NCBI GenBank assembly: GCA_023055355.1
Contig: JALJCS010000007.1
Coordinates: 4,886,001-4,950,000 of the forward strand
Length of the DNA: 64,000 nucleotides
Origin: Agelaius tricolor
Lineage: Eukaryota; Chordata; Aves; Passeriformes; Icteridae
Direction: 5' to 3'
How positions within the stretch are numbered: position 1 is the first letter of the stretch; each line of letters starts with the position of its first letter. Shown piece by piece: positions 48,801-60,800 of this stretch. The position numbers and the translations under genes were made by a program. The notes under the pieces were generated by a model that ran no database searches, was not told the DNA's origin, and was given only the letters and a program-made list of their open reading frames with translations.

Positions 48801-51800
48801 CAATTATTTCATAGCACAGTTAGGAATTAATGAGATTTCATCTCTGGTGTTCAGTCAGTCCTGCACCCTTCTTCATTCCCTCTAAGTGGCTTAGGCTGGA
48901 ATAATAGGCAACTGCTGGCCATAGGCTCATGAAATTGTCTAATGGAGACTATCATGGATACAGCAATTACCCAATGACAAAAAAAAAAAAGTGAAAAGAA
49001 CTGAAATATTAGCTAAAAGGAAGGATAAGCAAGCAGAAAGATGAGTGTGTGTATGTGCATGCACATGGAGTGGGATATTCCTTTGTTTCAGAGAATTAAT
49101 CACCATCATTAATCTGCAAGTTTGCAGATCAAGCACTTCTGTTAATTTGTTATTCAGAGCAATTTTCTAGCCTCTGATCAGGATTATTTGTCCCAACACA
49201 CAGTTTTTAGCCTCATTTGCTGCTCTCCCTCTTTCAGGGCCCTGAGGCAGAAGGTGAGTGCAGGAGGCTGTCACACAGGGAGGGCTCACCTGGAATTCAC
49301 TGGAATTATTCCTGTCCAAAGGACTAACTCAGCCCTTGTAGATTTGCTGGAATAGGGTCTGAATGGCAGCACAAGACTCCAGATATAAATCCCTCAAAAG
49401 AGAAGAGACTCAGCTATAAAATAGGTCTATAACTACATGAAAAAGCCACTCTGACTGATACAGAGCAGCTGAAATCAGACATAAGGAACACCCTTAGAGC
49501 ATCTTCATGCATTGATGAATCAGGATGTCTTTTCTGACACTACCAGAAAGAGGGTCACAGTTTTACAGCATTACTTTTGAGAAGAAAAATTGTATAAAAA
49601 GAGATTTTGCCCTTAGCACTTCCTCTGTTAAGAACAGAACAGTGCTTCCCCTGGGAGTTACTAGCATTTACTTTTTATGTGAAGCAGAAGATTATTTGGA
49701 TTAAGTCTCTATTTAATGTTGTATCTACTGGTAACTAGTGGTAACAGATCTATTCATTACCTGATATATCTGGAGGTGCTGTACATAGAACTTGGTGAAG
49801 TGAGTGATTTTGATATAATTGTAGTACAAACCTACAGCTTTTTCTCTTTAATGTGTTTACCTCTTAAAAGAATGATTTTAAAAGTCTTTACCCAGAGAAA
49901 ATACTTTTCAGAGTACAAGAACAAGAGAATAACAAAACAGTTAGTGTTCTGCATCACTCAAAGCTTGGCTGACAGGTAAATGATGAAAAAGGAAGACCAC
50001 AAAAGTAAATTAAAAAAGGACTACTTAATGATTATTTCTAGCGTAATGCAGCCAGCAGGGAGGCTCTCTGACCCTTTCTCTTGTTTTGGTCCCACAGACT
50101 GGGATGAATGTGCTTCCCAAGCTGAGAATGACTGCTCTGTGTTTGCAGAGTGCATCAATTTGATGGGCTCCTACATGTGCAGATGCAAGACAACCATGGA
50201 TACCAATCCATCCCGACCTGGAAGGAACTGTGAAGGTGAGAAAAAGGCTGGCATGTAGGGTTTTATTTTTGCCATGAAACATGGGAATAAGTTGTGGGGT
50301 TTTACATCTGCTTTTATAGTGTCTGTTTATATAATTGCACCTTTGCAGTCTGTGGCTGAAGGGGTATATGTGACCTGTCTCTAAATATATATATATATAT
50401 GTATATATATATATGTGTGTGTGTGTGTGAATAAAATTATTCTTTAAATAAATAAATAAATCAATAAACAAATTCAGGTGAAATCTCTCTGAGATCCTCC
50501 TTGATAAGCTTGATAACTGCAAGGAGTACTTTTCCCTCTTTTGCTGTGTCTGTGGCTAATTTCCTTCCACCAAATTGATCCACAGCCTTGCCAACCAGAA
50601 CAGGAGACCCAGGAACCAAATCTGCTTCTTTGTGTCAGCCCAAACCAGATTCAACCCCACAAAAATCCCGTGTTCTACATTGTGTTCATGACCATCCAAG
50701 ACCTGGTTTTGTAATGCTGCCATGGGTGGTTGAGCACCCTCGGTGCCATTTTCAGGCCAGGCCCTGGTGCCTCCTCGTCCAGTTTCAGGCCCCATTTCAG
50801 GGTGTGTTTTCTGTGTTGCAGGTGAGATTGTGGATCCTCTCACCAAAACCATGGCTCCTGAAATAAAAACCAGCACGGACTTGGCTCCTGAGGATGGCAG
50901 AAGCCCTGCAGGCCCTGCTCCCACTGCCACCACGGGGACAGCGACTGCTGCAGGCCCCGCGTCTGGTGCCACCACACTCCTCCCTGCTGTGCTGGCCTTG
51001 AGTGACAAACGAGCATCCCACAGTCCCAGCAGTGCTCCTCCAACCCCTTGGCAAAAAGGTCTGTCCCCACAAATGACTTTCAGCAGGGCCAGCAGCCCCA
51101 TGGCAGTGGGGGTCACCTCCAGCAGGGCACTGGCCATGGGGACAGTGGCTGCTGCAGGCCCCGTGTCACCACACTCCTCCCTGCTGCGCTGGCCTTCGGT
51201 GACAAACGAGCATCCCATGATCCCACCAGTGCTCCTCCAACCCCTTGGCAAAAAGGTCTGTCCCCACAGATGGCTTTCAGCAGGGCCAGCAGCCCCGTGG
51301 CCATGGGGGTCACCTCCAGCAGGGCACTGGCCATGGGGGCAGTGGCTGCTGCAGGCCCCACGTCTGGTGCTACCACACTCCTCCCTGCTGCGCTGGCCCT
51401 GGGTGACAAACGAGCGTCCCACAGTCCCACCAGTGCTCCTCCAACCCCTTGGCAAAAAAGGTCTGTCCCCACAGATGGCTTTCAGCAGGGCCAGCAGCCC
51501 CATGGCTGTGGGGGTCACCTCCAGCAGGTCACTGGCCATGGGGGCAGTGGCTGCTGCAGGCCCTGCGTCAGGCACCACCACACTCCTCCCTGCTGCGCTG
51601 GCCCTGGGTGACAAACGAGCGTCCCACAGTCCCACCAGTGCTCCTCCAATGCCTTGGCAAAAAGATCTGTCCCCACAGATGGCTTTCAGCAGGGCCAGCA
51701 GCCCTGTGGCCCTGGGGGTCACTGTCATCAGGGCACTGGCCATGGGCACAGAGACCATGAGCCCATTGCAGCAAAGCTCCATGGCCAGGGCTGCTCTCCC

Positions 51801-54800
51801 AAACACACCCATGGGCACAGCCAGGCATGAGCAGCTGGGCTCACTTGGGCTGTTTCCAACTCAAGCAGCCTCAGCTGCCACCAGCACTCACACAGTGTCC
51901 CAGGGCAGCTCTCCAGGTGGCCCTGACACAGCTCTGCTGGCCACCAGGAACGCTGGCATTGCCACCCCCAGAGCAGATGGAGGGGTGGGAAGGGAGAACA
52001 GCTCTTGGTCTGAGGGACATTCTGGAGCCCTGGGGACACCACCTTGGCCAGGCACCTCTCCAGCCCCCAGCCTGGACCTCAGTGAGTGCACGTCCCATGG
52101 GGTCTGCACATGTGGGAATTCACCTGGGGGAGAAGCAAGTCTCACTCAGAGTTCAGAAAAAGGCATCTAAAACTATCTTTTCAATGTCAAAGTTATTGTC
52201 TTGGTGCCTGCAATTTTTTCTATGTCAATAATATTTTCTGCAGGAATTGGCACTTTCTCTTTGCTAAATGAGCTTGTGAAAGCAATTCCTCTTCCTGGCA
52301 ATTTAGCAGTTGCTTTTATTGATGTTACATTTCTTCACTCCAAAAGGAGGAAGCACAATAAAAGAGTGCAGTGAAATGTGGCTCATGGCAACATTTGCTG
52401 CTTGTCTTTTTGCCACACATCCTGGTTTTTCCTGCAGCCTCTGGCACCAGGACACGGCAGCAGCAGCTGTCTGTGGAGTTAATTTAGGGAGCCAGGGAGG
52501 AAAAGGACCTGCCTTCCCATTGCTCTCAGCAGATGATGATTAGACAGAGTCCTCCACAAATCCCCTGTGAGGCAGGAGCTGCCTGGAAACCCGAGAGACA
52601 CTGCTTCAAGAGATGCAATTGAGAGCAACAAAGCTGCTGAAGGTTTCATCTGTTTGGGTTTGGGCAGATGTATTGCAGTTAATTAGGGGATTTTTCTGTT
52701 GGTTGGAGCTGAATCATATTTCAGAGAGTCAGATTTGGTGTTAAAATTACAGTTCTGTTTGGGGTAGGAATGCTGCTGTCTCTACCCATCACTAAATGTA
52801 TATTTTTTCTGTAGTGTGTCACTATTTAGTTTGGCTATTTCAGTTTTGCTTCTGCTTGTCTTTATTCTGTCTCTCATGCCCTCTACATCTCTCTGATCCC
52901 AAGTCACACATTCCTCTGCTCTTTTATCTCCCTCTCCCCCTGTGATCTCATGTTCCTGGTGGTCTCCACAGTTCCTGCCCCACTTCTGGTGCTCCCTCAT
53001 TCCTTTCTCCCTGGAAAATGCCTTTTTCAGCCATGTAAAGCCAGTTCTGCTGCTTCTCCAGCCTCTCTTGTCCCCCCAGCCCTGCTCACCAGGTGTCCTT
53101 TCCTGCCATCCTGCCCTGCCTTGGTCAGCTGTGCCACTGCCCTGCTCAGCTGCTGCCTTCTCTTCTCTTAAAAAGATGTTTTGTTTTGTTTTTTAAATGA
53201 AAACAAAGATTTTTTTTTTATGCAAACAAAGATTTTTTTTAAGTCTAAAATTAGCTATTTTTAACTGACAAAAAGCCACATAAAGGCTGTTCCCAGCTGG
53301 AAAAAAAAAACTGAAGAATTCTACACAAAAGGAGTTCAGTTTATAAAAACTTGTTTTATATTCCTGATGAATCAAATATTTAGCCAAGTGCTTTTGCTGG
53401 GAAAGAAGCTTGTAGAGGGATTATGCCTAAGGAATAAGAGCAAGAGCCACCAGAGTGGCATCTCACTAGCCTGGGGCAGGAAATCCAGAGGGCAAAAGCC
53501 CATGTTTGGTGAGGTTTCATATGCAGCTCCTCCTTGTGGCATCATCTCTGACCTGGAGGCTCAACCTCAGCCAACTCTTCATAGTCTGGTCTTTTAAATA
53601 CCAGGGGACGTTTTTATTATTATTTAAAAATTGTTCAGAACATTTTCCTCTCTCACCTGAGACAACTGAATGTGTTTTATCCCCTAAATACCTGTGCTCA
53701 CATGACAGGACAAGCCATGGCAAAAAGCAAACCCAAATCCTTTGATCTGACTCTCAGTGGTGAGGATTCCTTTGGGATCAGAATTATGCTGGGATGAAGG
53801 AACCCTCCTCCAGTGGGCTCAGGAGGTTCAGGCAGGCATTTCTCCCCTCCTCTGTAAAGCTTTACCTGATTACTATTTCCTTTCCTCTAGTACCTGTCCT
53901 GGTTCAAGTGATTATTTTCCCAATGTGAGTAGAACTTGGGTGTAAAGTGGTCCACAGAGATTATGCAGAACTTTATAATTCCTCCTGTTTCAAAGAAAGC
54001 AGCTGAAATGGCAGATTAAAACTGAATATAGGAGTCAGACAGTCTCAGAGCTGGAACCTGGTGCCTGATCCCCTGTGGAGGCGCAGTTGGGTGTGTGCAG
54101 GGAGGAAAGCAGGTTGCTACAGCAGAAAGCAAAGACTGGTAACGATTCAGAATTTTAAACTGAATCCTTAGCCAGATGATGAAGTTCTTGAGGTTTTTGA
54201 TGAAGACAATCTTGTATTTATATAAACCATTGAAACATTAGGTTTTGCTGTGGCAGGAGTGATGATTTGTTAGGAGCTGGGGGCAGAGTGAAGGCAATTT
54301 GCTGGCAATGGTCACAGCATTGGATGATTGCAGTCATCACTAAATGCATACCAGGGCACAAACCATGCCTTGAGAAGCCCTTTCTCTGCTCTCTGATCAC
54401 TTCAGTGTCTGTAGTAACAATGCCAAGCCCAGAGACACTGGGAAACACAGAGAAATCAAGAAATAAACTCAAAATGTTTGAGTCTGCCTTGATGTCGTTC
54501 AGCAGAGTGAACTAGGAGGGAAGTGTACAAACCCTGCTGGGATTCATCTCATCCCACCACAGCTGTCCAGAGTGTAGATGTGTAAGCTCAGGCAGCAGCC
54601 CAGCCTTCCTCTGAGGCTGCAGGGAGGATTTGGTGCTGCAAGGGTTTCCCTCTGGAGGGACTGGTGGAACATCCAGCTGAGCCTGGGAGAGCAGTTCCAG
54701 TGCCTGAACAGAGCAGCATTCCAGACATCAGGAAGGATCCCAGGCAGAGCTGGCAGATATGAGACCTGCAGGAGGTCAGTGCCTTTCTTGAGAGCCATCT

Positions 54801-57800
54801 GGGGCTCAGGCAGGGCAGACTAAGATGCTGGATGATTTATTTTTAGAATTTTGGGGTTTGGGCTACATTTCAGAGAGCTGGCCTTCTGCTGCTATAAGTT
54901 GATTCATGTGGCCACCTGTCCATGGGCTGCAGCCCATAAAGTACATATTATATTTATATATGATATATTTATAATCTATATATATATATTATATTTATAT
55001 AAGATATTAATATATTTATTATATTTTTCTTACCTTGCAGCCTTCCAGAAACTTAGTGGCACAGTTCGGATAACAAACATGGAATACTCTCCAGGCTTTA
55101 GCAATAACATCAGTGAGGAAAATCAAACCTTTGCACAGCTCTTTGTTGCTGAAGTAAGTGGTGAAGAAGGAAGTGACCTGTTACCTGTCTCAATAAAACC
55201 CTGTGTATGGTCTTTTTCCCCCAAGGCCTGTATAACTCATGTGTGTCCCTTGATGCACCTGTAAGGTTTGGCTTCCCCTGACTGCCTGAGGCTGCAGGAT
55301 AAGTGTGCAGCTGTGTTTTAGAGGAAGATCAGGATTTTGGGATTCTCTGGTACCTCCATGTCCTCTCCCTCTCATACCTAGGTATATTGAATTATTGATC
55401 TCCTCCAGGGGTGTGGTGGAAAGGTAATGGAACCAGCAGAGTGCTCTGATACCCTTGCCCTGAACAGCACTATCCTAATTAGCTGTATCATTGTTATTAT
55501 CCTTTGCAGCAGTACCTCAAGGCTGACAGTTCTTGTAATCATCCTGGATTTTGTAGCCCCATATCTGGGAAGGGAGTGGTTTCTTGAAAAGTCACCTCTG
55601 CCCTCACTTGTAATTGGAGTTCAGGATATCAAAGCACAGCCTGATATCTGCTGTGCCTTTAACCCTCTCAGCATTCTGGGGTGTTGCCTTTGACAATATC
55701 TTATATTGCAGTGAATTTGCCAGAAGTTTCTTCCTTCTGGTGCCTCCTCCAACACACCCATGCCTGGAAATCCACTGGTTATGCTGGGCTGCCTTACTGC
55801 CTCTCTTACCACCCCTTCACTGTCTGTGTTTTCAGAGGCCTTGAGAAATGTGGTGATAAATCCATCACTGGCAATTTGATGGATTTTCAAATCCTGCAGA
55901 GGCCTCCCAAGACTCACTGGGGACAGAGTCACCACTGGAACACAGCTGGCACAGGGGCACAGGCCAGCCTGGGGTCACAGACAGCTGCAGGGAGGGAAGA
56001 GGGGGATCCATTTATCCATCTTGCACATCAAATCAGTTTCCCACTGGTTTGCACCTTTCTGGGTGTGTTAGCAGAGCACAGCTTTCCTGGAGCTGTTTTG
56101 GCCCCAAGCTGTCACATCAGAAAAACTGTGACAAAACGAGAGTGATGTGATTAGCAAAGTGAAAAGGGAGCAATTCTCCACTGACCTCTCTCTCATTCAG
56201 CACCACGCTCTGCCCGAGGCTATTACAGAGCAGCACAGTATTGAAATGGACTGAAATTAATGTATTTCCTTCATTCAGTCAGATATCTTAGTCCAGGAAT
56301 ATAATAGAATATATTTAGAAATAAATATTTAGGAAATATATTATATATATTTAGGAAAAATATAAAATATTTACGAAATATATATTATATATATATTTAG
56401 GAAAATATATTTAGGAAAATATATTATATATTATACATTATACATTATATATTGTTATATAATATATTTAGGAAAAATAGAAAAATAATTGTAAAATGGT
56501 TACATGTAAAAGAACAAAAAATTGTAAAATGGTTACATGTAAAGGAACAAAATGAAGTTTTGTGTCAGTTTTACCTGGGTCTCAAATTTTCAGGCAGTAA
56601 ATGATCATTTGGGATTGTAAGGAACTCACTCCTTTTCCCAGCACTCTGGTTTTGTGGATCAGCTGGAGAGATGTGTTAGTGTTGATTCCTTCCACCTCTG
56701 AGCCACTGTAAATGGGCTATAATTGCATAGCTGCTGTAAATAATATTATAAATATTGTATTTCTAAATGCCAAAGAAAATTTAGGAGACCAGAAAGATCT
56801 GTATATTTTCTTTTCAGGTTATGAGGATGAGAAATGGATCTTTTAAAGTAAATGAGGAAAGTTTTATGAGCTTTAAAAGCACTCTCAGGTTCCAGTTAAA
56901 TACAGTTTGCCAAACATTTTTTTAAACCTCTTTGGAGTCATAATCTACAATTCAAAGGATTTATAAATCCTAATGTGTATAATGTTCTTAAGCCCCAGCA
57001 CTTAAGTGCCATGTGGTTAAATTGGCAGCACAGCAAATGGAAATATCATCCTTTAAATAATGAGAAGGAGGTAAAAACTTGATGTGGCAACCTGCACTGT
57101 CATTGTCCAGGCCAGTTCCACCACCTTTCTTGTAATGCCACTTAAAAACAACAGAGCTAAAGGCAAAAAAACGTATTTAAGTCCTGGGGTTTGTTCAGCT
57201 TGTGTTTTGTAACACCCCAAGGAGGATATCATGGCTTGTCCTCAACAAAATGTTGGGAAAGCAAAAAGTTTGAGTTGAAAATACATTCCCTGAGGTGCAA
57301 TAAATTCCCAAGTGGAAAACTTGATTTGAATTTGGGTGTCTTAAACTTAGCTGAGTGACAAAAGGTGTGAAACTAATAAGTGATGATGCCTTCAGAGTGA
57401 CCCCCTCATTTGGAAGGCACATGGCCTGAGTTTGTGTAGCTGAATGCACCTAAAACAATTGTAGTTGAAGATACATGAATGTGGAATGAGTGTAGGAACA
57501 GGGATTAAGGAATTTTCACTATTCCAGTGGAATTTCACCCTTTTGTTAATTTGAGTTTCTCCAGCTCCACATCCTGGAAGCTGCTGGTGATGGTGGCTGG
57601 GCAGATGTGTGCTCTGGTACCTTCTCCCTCAAGGTGCACCCAAACCACACACAGTAGGGAGGGGTTTTTTTCCTCTCTGAGTGAAAAAACAGTCTTCAAA
57701 CAATATTCTGTTCAAATTACTGTACCTTTTACTTATTTATGCACAGTTTCCAGACTGTCAATGCATTCCCTGCTTAGATTTCCTTTGTGTGCTATAGAAA

Positions 57801-60800
57801 TTGCAGATCTAATGACAGACCTGAAGATAATTTCTCTTGTAAGAACTCCCCATACTCAAGGGTATTATATGTTGAATATTTCATTCCAAAAAGTTCCGTT
57901 CCCACACCCCCATCCCGTTGTTTTTTTTTTTCCTACCCCTGCTTCATCAAGCAGGGCTTGATAACCCAGGGTGTGGTACCTGTTGGGAAATCCCGGAGCC
58001 TCTTGGATAAAGGGTTTTGTAGTGTCACCTAGTGGCTAAATACAAATACTGTGAATGTGCCCTGACACTGTTCAAGCTCTGGATCCTGTTTTGGGAGGAA
58101 AAATAGGAATAAGGATAGAAACAAAACAAACAAACACCTGTAGCCAGGTGAGGGTCAGGCTCTGGTCACAGGGAACAAGTGGAAATGGCCTCAAGCTCCC
58201 AGAGGGGAGGTTCAGGTTGGCCATAAGGAGGAATTTCCCCATGGAAAGGGTGCTCAGGCCTTGGCAGGGGCTGCCCAGGGAGGTTTGGAGTCCCCATCCC
58301 TGGAGGTGTCCAAGGAAGGCCTGGATGTGACACTCAGAGCTCTGGGCTGGGGACAAGGTGGGGATTGGTCACAGCTTGGACTTGATGATCTTAGAGGTCT
58401 TTTCCAACCTCAATGATTCTGTGAAAAAGAAGAACTGATAAAATAAAATTTCCAGATAGGGAAAGAGGATGAAATCAGGGTGGGATAAGAGGATGTCACA
58501 GGTTTAATGTTGAGAAATTCAGACAAAAATTATGGCAGCTGAAAACTTAGGTCTGACCTCCAACTTTTCAGTACCTGCTTGTGAAACAGCAGAAAGAGAG
58601 AGCAGAAGGAGCCCAATAGGCCCTGTCTTGGTGAAATGGGAGATTTGGGGTCTGACAAGGACAGTTTATGTTCTCCCCAGGTGTTCAGAGGGGAGCCAGG
58701 TGTCTCCATGCTCCCAGCTCTGCTCCATGGGGCACTCCCAGGTTTGCTGTGCGGGACTTGCAGGCCCAAGGCAGCTATTCCCAGGGGCACACAGGGGTTT
58801 GCTCTGTGCCATGTGGCCTTGGCACCCAGCACAAGAAACTCACCAGCTCTGGGACTCAGGAAAGGGCTGCAGGACACCTGCAAATCCTGGGACCGTCTGC
58901 AGGGCTGGGAAACAGACAGTGGGGAAGTCAGGGCTGGGTAATGCACGGCAGGCAGGGCACAAGGCTGTGCAAAAGCTGTGAGAATCCAGCACTAAAAGCA
59001 CCAGCTCTGAGCGTGGGTGCAAGGCAAACAAGGCTTCTCCTGGTGGCTCCCAGTGTTTGCCTCTTCCCTGGGCTCTTCCTGGTGGGAATCACTGCTGGCA
59101 TCCCTGAGAATCACACACTGAAATAAATTGTGCCTTAAACTCATGGCTCAAATCCAGCCCTGCTGCTCCAGATATTCCCTGCAGAAATCAGGGAGAGTAA
59201 GAAGCAGTTGGAAGTGGCCACAGTGTGGCCCCCACCTGGGCCCTTAATCCCCTGGTGTGGGCATTTAGAAAGAGGTGGGTATTGCTTGGCTCTGGTGAGA
59301 AATCAGCTGGAAGGCAAAGCTTGAAGGTCAGCTGCTCCAAGCTGTAATGTTCCTGGGCTGAGAGAGCCCTCTGAGCAGTGTCAGGAGCACCTTTGCTTCC
59401 ACCAGCAACTCCTTGTACTGGATTGGATTCCTTGGATTGGATTGGATTGGATTGGATTGGATTGGATTGGACTGGATTGGATTCCTTGGATTGGATTGGA
59501 ATTCCTTGGACTGGATTGGAATTCCTTGGATTGGATTGGATTCCTTGGATTGGATTGGATTCCTTGGATTGGATTGGATTGGAATTCCTTGGATTGGATT
59601 GGATTGGATTGGATTGGATTCCTTGGATTGGATTGGAATTCCTTGGATTGGATTGGATTGGATTGGATTGGATTGGATTGGATTGGATTCCTTGGATTGG
59701 ATTGGAATTCCATGGATTGGATTGGATTGGATTGGAATTCCTTGGACGGGATTGGAATTCCTTGGATTGGATTGGATTGGATTGGATTGGATTGGATTGG
59801 ATTGGATTGGAATTCCTTGTACTGGATTGGATTCCTTGGATTGGATTGGATTCCTTGGATTGGATTGGATTGGATTGGATTGGATTCCTTGGATTGGATT
59901 GGAATTCCTTGAATTGGATTGGATTTGATTAGAATTCCTTGGATTAGATTAGAATTCCTTGTATTGATAGTATTGGATTGGAATTCCTTGGATTGGATTG
60001 GAATTCCTTGGGTTGGATTGGAATTCCTTGGACTGCCCCTCTCCCCAGAGGCATTTTGAGAGTCAGAACATGGGAGCTCCCCTGCAGTCTCCTCCCTCCC
60101 TCTCTGTTACCAGAGGCAAGGGCTTGTGCCAAATGACAGATGAGATGTCTTAATCGCTTGGCTCATTTAATATTTATGGTTAAATGTGCACCACATCCTT
60201 CAGCTGCTCTGGATTGAAAATGTTACAAAGCAAAAAGGTCAATTTTGTGCTGCTTCCCTCCAGAGCAGGAAGCACAACACTCATTTCTGAGCAGTGTACA
60301 CAGCCTGGAATGTAATTGTTCCATTTGCCCATCCCCACATACATTTGTTTTTATTCCAGGTGCAGAAATCTCTGCCCCTGGAGGTGCTCCAGCAGATGGA
60401 TGCTGGTCTGATTAAAGTGCTGCTAACTGGTGTTACTAATGGGAGCACAGTGGTAAGTTTCAATTTGCTGCTTGCAGAAGAAGTGGATGTCCACCATGTC
60501 ATCACCACTTTTTGTGAGGCCTTGGAACACAGCTCCTACTTCACCCTGGACAGGAGCAGCCTCTCCATACACGGTGAGGAGCAGCTTGTGCCCCAGTAAT
60601 TCTTCAGAGACAGATAAATGGCAAAATCTATTATTAATCTGTGTCTTCTGAGGTGAAAATACCTGTAAAACACATGGATGAAAAGCCTTTCTCTCTCCTT
60701 ATGTTGCTCCTGCTTACCCATCCAGTAAATTTTTCAGAGAGCACCCACAGGTGACATAGGAAGTGAGGTACCACTGATCCAAAAGGACAAAACCAACTGG

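Larger units (their letters stand above)
55154..60359 (+). other. UMODL1: UMODL1 intron 13
   Basis: 5.2 kb interrupting SEA module 3 in phase 0. It holds an AT-rich simple repeat, a CR1 fragment and the ATTGG satellite. Overlapping ORFs at 58530-59126 on both strands show no recognised domain. Confidence 0.75.

Noticed and set aside
50556..51818. 420-codon antisense ORF
   Set aside because: It lies opposite the VNTR exon. The GC-rich repeat is stop-poor in several frames, and the sense exon has splice sites, phase fit and homology.
52082..52170. Cys-containing extension [12 protein letters not shown] resembling an EGF start
   Set aside because: It lies after the strong donor at 52082 that gives the correct phase into exon 13. 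The EGF pattern is incomplete and a stop follows.
59378..59932. Three overlapping ORFs of 156-184 codons rich in Trp, Ile and Gly
   Set aside because: They are translations of a 5-bp satellite whose 15-base period has no stop in any forward frame.
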